From assembly GCF_001650715.1 (NCBI RefSeq), contig NZ_LWQT01000131.1:113386-177385 (forward strand): a stretch of DNA of 64,000 nucleotides, written 5' to 3'. Below, piece after piece: positions 61,334 through 64,000 of the stretch. The notes under the pieces were generated by a model. It saw only the letters and a list, made by a program, of their open reading frames with translations, did no database searches and was not told where the DNA came from. How positions within the stretch are numbered: the stretch's first letter is position 1; every line of letters starts with the position of its first letter. This DNA comes from Paramagnetospirillum marisnigri. GTDB taxonomy: Bacteria > Pseudomonadota > Alphaproteobacteria > Rhodospirillales > Magnetospirillaceae. Both the position numbers and the translations under genes were made by a program.

Positions 61334-61588
61334 ATGGGGATGTTGCAATTAAGGCCCGCCGAGGACGCTGATTTCGTTCGGGGCACTGTCTTCGTTCGGC
61401 TAGGCGGTGATGCCTACAAGCTCATCGAGCCCGTCCGTTCGTCGAGGGACGAATTCGGCTACACCAGATGGCGGTGCTATTGGCTTCCCCATCCCGATGC
61501 GACCACCCGCCAAACTCCGGTCACCGTCAACGCTGATGAACTCGCAGGATTGCGCGTTTGGACCGGTAAGCTCGTCCTGCCCCGGTAA
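61334..61588 (+). CDS. Small hypothetical protein after the integrase (84 aa)
   Basis: It starts on the base after the integrase stop codon; a second ATG two codons later is possible. The product has a beta-rich look (GTVFVRLGGDAYKLIEPVRSS, then RWRCYWLPHPDATTRQTPVTV and VWTGKLVLPR) and no membrane helix. Translational coupling to the integrase suggests a role in the same element. No family recognised. Confidence 0.6.
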   Translation: MGMLQLRPAEDADFVRGTVFVRLGGDAYKLIEPVRSSRDEFGYTRWRCYWLPHPDATTRQTPVTVNADELAGLRVWTGKLVLPR

Positions 61589-61805
61589 ATTGCACAGCCT
61601 GCTCCATGCCGCTTAACGGCGCATTGACCAGCACAGGGGGGGTCTGTTAGTAAGGATCCATCACTTGCGGGGTGTGGATTGGTTCACCCGGCGACCTCTT
61701 GATCGGCTGGGGCGGACGTAAGGGCCGCCGTCGTGCGGAATTCGGTTCCGACGGCATACTATCCAGACAGACGGGACGAGAGGCAGACACTCGGAGTCTG
61801 CCTTC

Positions 61806-62105
61806 ATGCCTGGACTGCCCAAAATCCAATATCTCTCGATTTCCGATGTCGCGTCTGTCCTCCGCGTATCACGGTGGACGGTCAGTCGTATGCTCGACGA
61901 CGGCGTATTGCCCCACATCCCCGTCAGAGGAGCGCCGCGAATTGATCCTGCGGATCTGATGGCATGGATTGCTGCCGAAAAGGCAAAATCCGTGCAGCGC
62001 GCGAAACAGCGTGCTCAGGAGCGCGCCAAGCTGACTGTTGTCTCTGGTCGCCGTGGACGTCCCCGGAAGAGTCCCGTCGGAGGGGCCGCCGATGATGTGC
62101 GTTAG
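61806..62105 (+). CDS. Excisionase-like helix-turn-helix protein
   Basis: The 99-residue product has a MerR/excisionase-type winged helix: YLSISDVASVLRVSRWTVSRM (about 9-29), LDDGVLPHIPVRGAPRIDPAD (about 30-50) and LMAWIAAEKA, followed by a highly basic tail (QRAKQRAQERAKL, then GRRGRPRKS with an AT-hook-like GRP core). It likely binds DNA of the mobile element, as excisionase or replication/transfer regulator. It lies 217 bases after the small ORF; nothing else is seen in that gap. Confidence 0.8.
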   Translation: MPGLPKIQYLSISDVASVLRVSRWTVSRMLDDGVLPHIPVRGAPRIDPADLMAWIAAEKAKSVQRAKQRAQERAKLTVVSGRRGRPRKSPVGGAADDVR

Positions 62106-62158
62106 CTCCGTCCTTTGAGACCCGCACCCCGTCCCCGCGAGCTTTGAGCGAGGCCCCT

Positions 62159-62950
62159 ATGATCAAGCCACTCAAATCGGCTGAGGTTCGTGCACGCCGA
62201 ACTGTGATCGCCGCTCGGCGTGCGGAAGGCCAGACTTGGGATGTCATCGCTGATTGGCTGACCACGGAAAGCGGCCAGACGTTTTCTGCCGCAGACCTCC
62301 GCAGCTACTGGCGGCGGCTGAAACCGAAATTTCCGGAACTGGCCGTCCATACCATCCGACCTGATCGGGTCGAAGCGATGTCTTCTCTCCATATCGGCAC
62401 CAAGGGTGAGATCGGAGACGAGACGAGTCATAGAAATGCCGTTCAAACCCTCCAGGCAGCCCTGGCGCACATGCGCGAGGAATTGGAAGCCGCAGAAGAT
62501 GAGGCTGCTAAGGCCAAGACGGCGCTGGCCTCGCTGGCCGTTGACGCCAGTACCAGTGACCGCGAGCGGCAAATCCTTGAAGACGAGCGCAATCTCTGGA
62601 GGGATCGCGCATATCAGGAATTCAAGAGATTCAATCATGCTGGGGAGGAAAGCCGTAGGCTGGAAACGATCTTGACCAAATGGGAACGGTGGGGGCGAAT
62701 GGCATTAAATGCTTATGATGCGAAGGATCGGCGCGGCTTGGATGCCGCGTTCCGGGAACTGGGCCTGCGTCTATCAAAGCAAAATTCGCAGGCAATGCCT
62801 CGAACTGGCCGGGAGGCTCAAGCTCAGCCCAAGCGTAAAGGTGAGGTGCAGCCAACCGATCCGCCGAAGTCAATTTTCGGAAGGCTGATGCAATTGGTCT
62901 TCCGCAAACCACAACGGCAAGCACCCATCTCGACGAAAGCAAACTCATAA
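62159..62950 (+). CDS. Coiled-coil hypothetical protein of the mobile element
   Basis: ATG at 62159 with GAGCGAGG upstream is preferred to a TTG five codons earlier. The 263-residue protein has an N-terminal region resembling a DNA-binding helix set (RRTVIAARRAEGQTWDVIADWL, then SAADLRSYWRRLKPKF), a long coiled coil (about 85-150, ALAHMREELEAAEDEAAKAK) and a basic C-terminal tail. This layout recalls plasmid KfrA-like proteins, but the match is only general. Its last codons and stop lie inside the tRNA-fMet fragment, so the gene's end was formed by recombination at that site. Confidence 0.65.
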   Translation: MIKPLKSAEVRARRTVIAARRAEGQTWDVIADWLTTESGQTFSAADLRSYWRRLKPKFPELAVHTIRPDRVEAMSSLHIGTKGEIGDETSHRNAVQTLQAALAHMREELEAAEDEAAKAKTALASLAVDASTSDRERQILEDERNLWRDRAYQEFKRFNHAGEESRRLETILTKWERWGRMALNAYDAKDRRGLDAAFRELGLRLSKQNSQAMPRTGREAQAQPKRKGEVQPTDPPKSIFGRLMQLVFRKPQRQAPISTKANS

Positions 62951-62988
62951 CCTGAAGGCCGCAGGTTCAGATCCTGCCCCCGCAACCA
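62944..62988 (+). other. Attachment-site remnant: 3' half of initiator tRNA-Met
   Basis: The 45 bases from the anticodon loop (CTCATAA, anticodon CAT) through CCTGAAGG, the T arm GCAGG-TTCAGAT-CCTGC and acceptor strand CCCCGC to CCA match alphaproteobacterial initiator tRNA-Met. The 5' half is absent; the bases before it are the end of an ORF. Such a fragment is the mark of an element recombining within the tRNA 3' end. It is not a working tRNA. Confidence 0.85.
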
Positions 62989-63923
62989 GCGTTACTTGCA
63001 CACCCGGTCCACTGGACCGGGTGTTCTCGTTTCCGAGCTCCAAAAGCTTCCCCAACGCACCGTACAGATGGGCCTCGAGCTTGCCCTCGACCGGCACCAT
63101 CCGAACTTCATCAATCAATCCCCGAAGCAATTCAGCCGCCTCGGTGGCGGTCTCGGGCTGTCCGAGAGCCTTGGTCAGATTGATGACCTTGCGGCGATAA
63201 ACGGCGGTCAGATCGGGACGGACCACTGGGACCACTGAAGGGGCTCTGGTCAGTCTGGCGTCGATCTCGTCACGCTGAACTTCCAATTTAGCGAGATGGT
63301 CGGCCAAGGCCCGTGATGTTGGCGCCGCAATGAGTGCCTGCATCGCGCCCTCGATCGTGCCAACGATCTTGGTCAACTCGGCTTGAAGGGCGAGGCGTCC
63401 CTGATCCCGCTGGGCAGCCTCGGCCTTTACCGTCGCTTCGAATTCCGTGATGAAGGCGGCCACCGCTTCAGGCCGCATGAGGTGATGCTGTAGGCCCTCG
63501 AGAACCAGAGGCTCAATGACATCCCGACGAACCGTCAGCATATTGGTGCAGACCGTCGGTCCACGGTTGCGGGCATTGCTGCAGCCATAATGATGGGCAC
63601 TGATTTTGCTCATGCCGCCGCCGCAGATACCGCAGGTCAGCAGACCAGAAAGAAGATAACGCGGCCGCCGCGCATTCTCAGGGCGGATCGTTCCTTCCGT
63701 TCCTGTCATGCGCGAATCAAGAACCTTCTGGCGGACCTTGACCGCATTCCACAGCTCATCCTCAATGATGCGAAGGTGGGGTGCCGTTCCTGTCACGACC
63801 TCTGATACGTCATTCAGACGGACAATCGTTTTATCCGTGTTGAGGTCGGTTTTGAAAGCTGCACGATTGTAGACGATTTGGCCGATATAGATCGGGTTAT
63901 TGATAATTCCGGTGTCTCTGCGC
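62945..63923 (-). pseudogene. Large serine recombinase, 5' end removed by an IS element
   Basis: About 326 codons remain. Reading on the minus strand, the frame opens at the IS boundary with RRDTGIINNPIYIGQIVYNR, part of the Recombinase domain, and continues through RIIEDELWNAV. A zinc ribbon follows (LLTCGICGGGMSK, then YGCSNARNRGPTVCTN), then a coiled coil (about RDQGRLALQAELTKIVGTIE). The catalytic resolvase domain with its serine is missing; a stop codon and unrelated sequence follow. The C-terminus LVAGAGSEPAAFRL is encoded by the tRNA-fMet fragment read in antisense. An internal GTG at 63794-63796 could start a shorter product, but it would lack catalysis. Confidence 0.88.
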
Positions 63924-64000
63924 TGTCACTGCCGCCTGAATACTCCCCAGAAGGGGCGACTGAAAATTCCCCACCTTGACGCACTCGCCCGGCCCTGGGG
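63924..64000. mobile_element. Terminus of an IS21-like insertion sequence, continues outside window
   Basis: The serine recombinase frame stops abruptly at TGTCACTGCCGCC. Right behind are two copies of a 15-base motif, CTGAATACTCCCCAG (63936) and CTGAAAATTCCCCAC (63960), 24 bases apart. Terminal arrays of CTGAAAATTCCCCAC-type repeats behind a TGT end are typical of IS21-family elements. The istA/istB genes would lie to the right. The exact boundary is inferred from the break in homology. Confidence 0.7.

Noticed and set aside
62944..62988. Functional tRNA-Met gene
   Set aside because: The acceptor 5' strand, D arm and the 5' side of the anticodon stem are missing.

Overview
The window comes from a GC-rich alphaproteobacterium. 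Content and style (NifJ, many Cache/PAS histidine kinases, partner-switching modules, a sigma-54-type promoter in front of a flagellar hook gene, frequent TTG/GTG starts) suggest the order Rhodospirillales, something like Magnetospirillum. This placement is inference from gene content; no rRNA lies in the window.

Layout. 1-4.2 kb (minus strand): the 5' part of a ketopantoate reductase gene and a complete pyruvate:ferredoxin (flavodoxin) oxidoreductase, nifJ. 4.4-5.2 kb: a single-PAS-domain protein and a 47-codon ORF. 5.2-14.9 kb: one giant gene (3216 codons) for a VCBS/cadherin-like/RTX exoprotein. It is preceded by a terminator-like hairpin touching its ribosome binding site and followed by a terminator and a Ser/Thr kinase gene. 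15.9-31 kb: a signalling-rich block with four related orphan histidine kinases, two of them preceded by a periplasmic binding-protein gene, plus a FlgC-like fragment, a sulfate ABC transporter (cysP-cysT-cysW without cysA) and a FemAB/GNAT-like protein. 31.1-39.4 kb: a GntR-family regulator, allophanate hydrolase and a divergent peptide-type ABC transporter operon, with TTGCATGCA-like sites in both control regions.

40.2-47.6 kb (minus strand): the most unusual locus. It is a compact operon of a two-TM sensor-like protein, a sensor-HAMP-MFS fusion, an ABC_sub_bind-type binding protein, a Cache-HAMP-SpoIIE-RsbW fusion and a STAS antagonist. It reads as a transporter/receptor-driven partner-switching pathway. 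47.8-49.5 kb: murI and an EamA exporter. 49.7-52.3 kb: a second partner-switching set (receiver-SpoIIE, RsbW-like kinase, divergent STAS) next to a PilZ protein. 52.4-54.5 kb: a FlgE-type hook protein behind a good -24/-12 promoter. 54.6-58.8 kb: an aminotransferase, a GGT-like lipoprotein that seems to lack its catalytic threonine, and an M48 protease with TPRs on the opposite strand.

58.8-64 kb: tRNA-Phe(GAA), then a mobile region: XRE regulator, small membrane protein, tyrosine integrase, small ORFs and an excisionase-like HTH protein. It ends in a 45-nt copy of the 3' half of initiator tRNA-Met. That copy also encodes the C-terminus of a large serine recombinase whose 5' end is cut off by the terminus of an IS21-like element running out of the window.

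Almost every gene has a long aligned antisense ORF; these are by-products of high GC and are not annotated.
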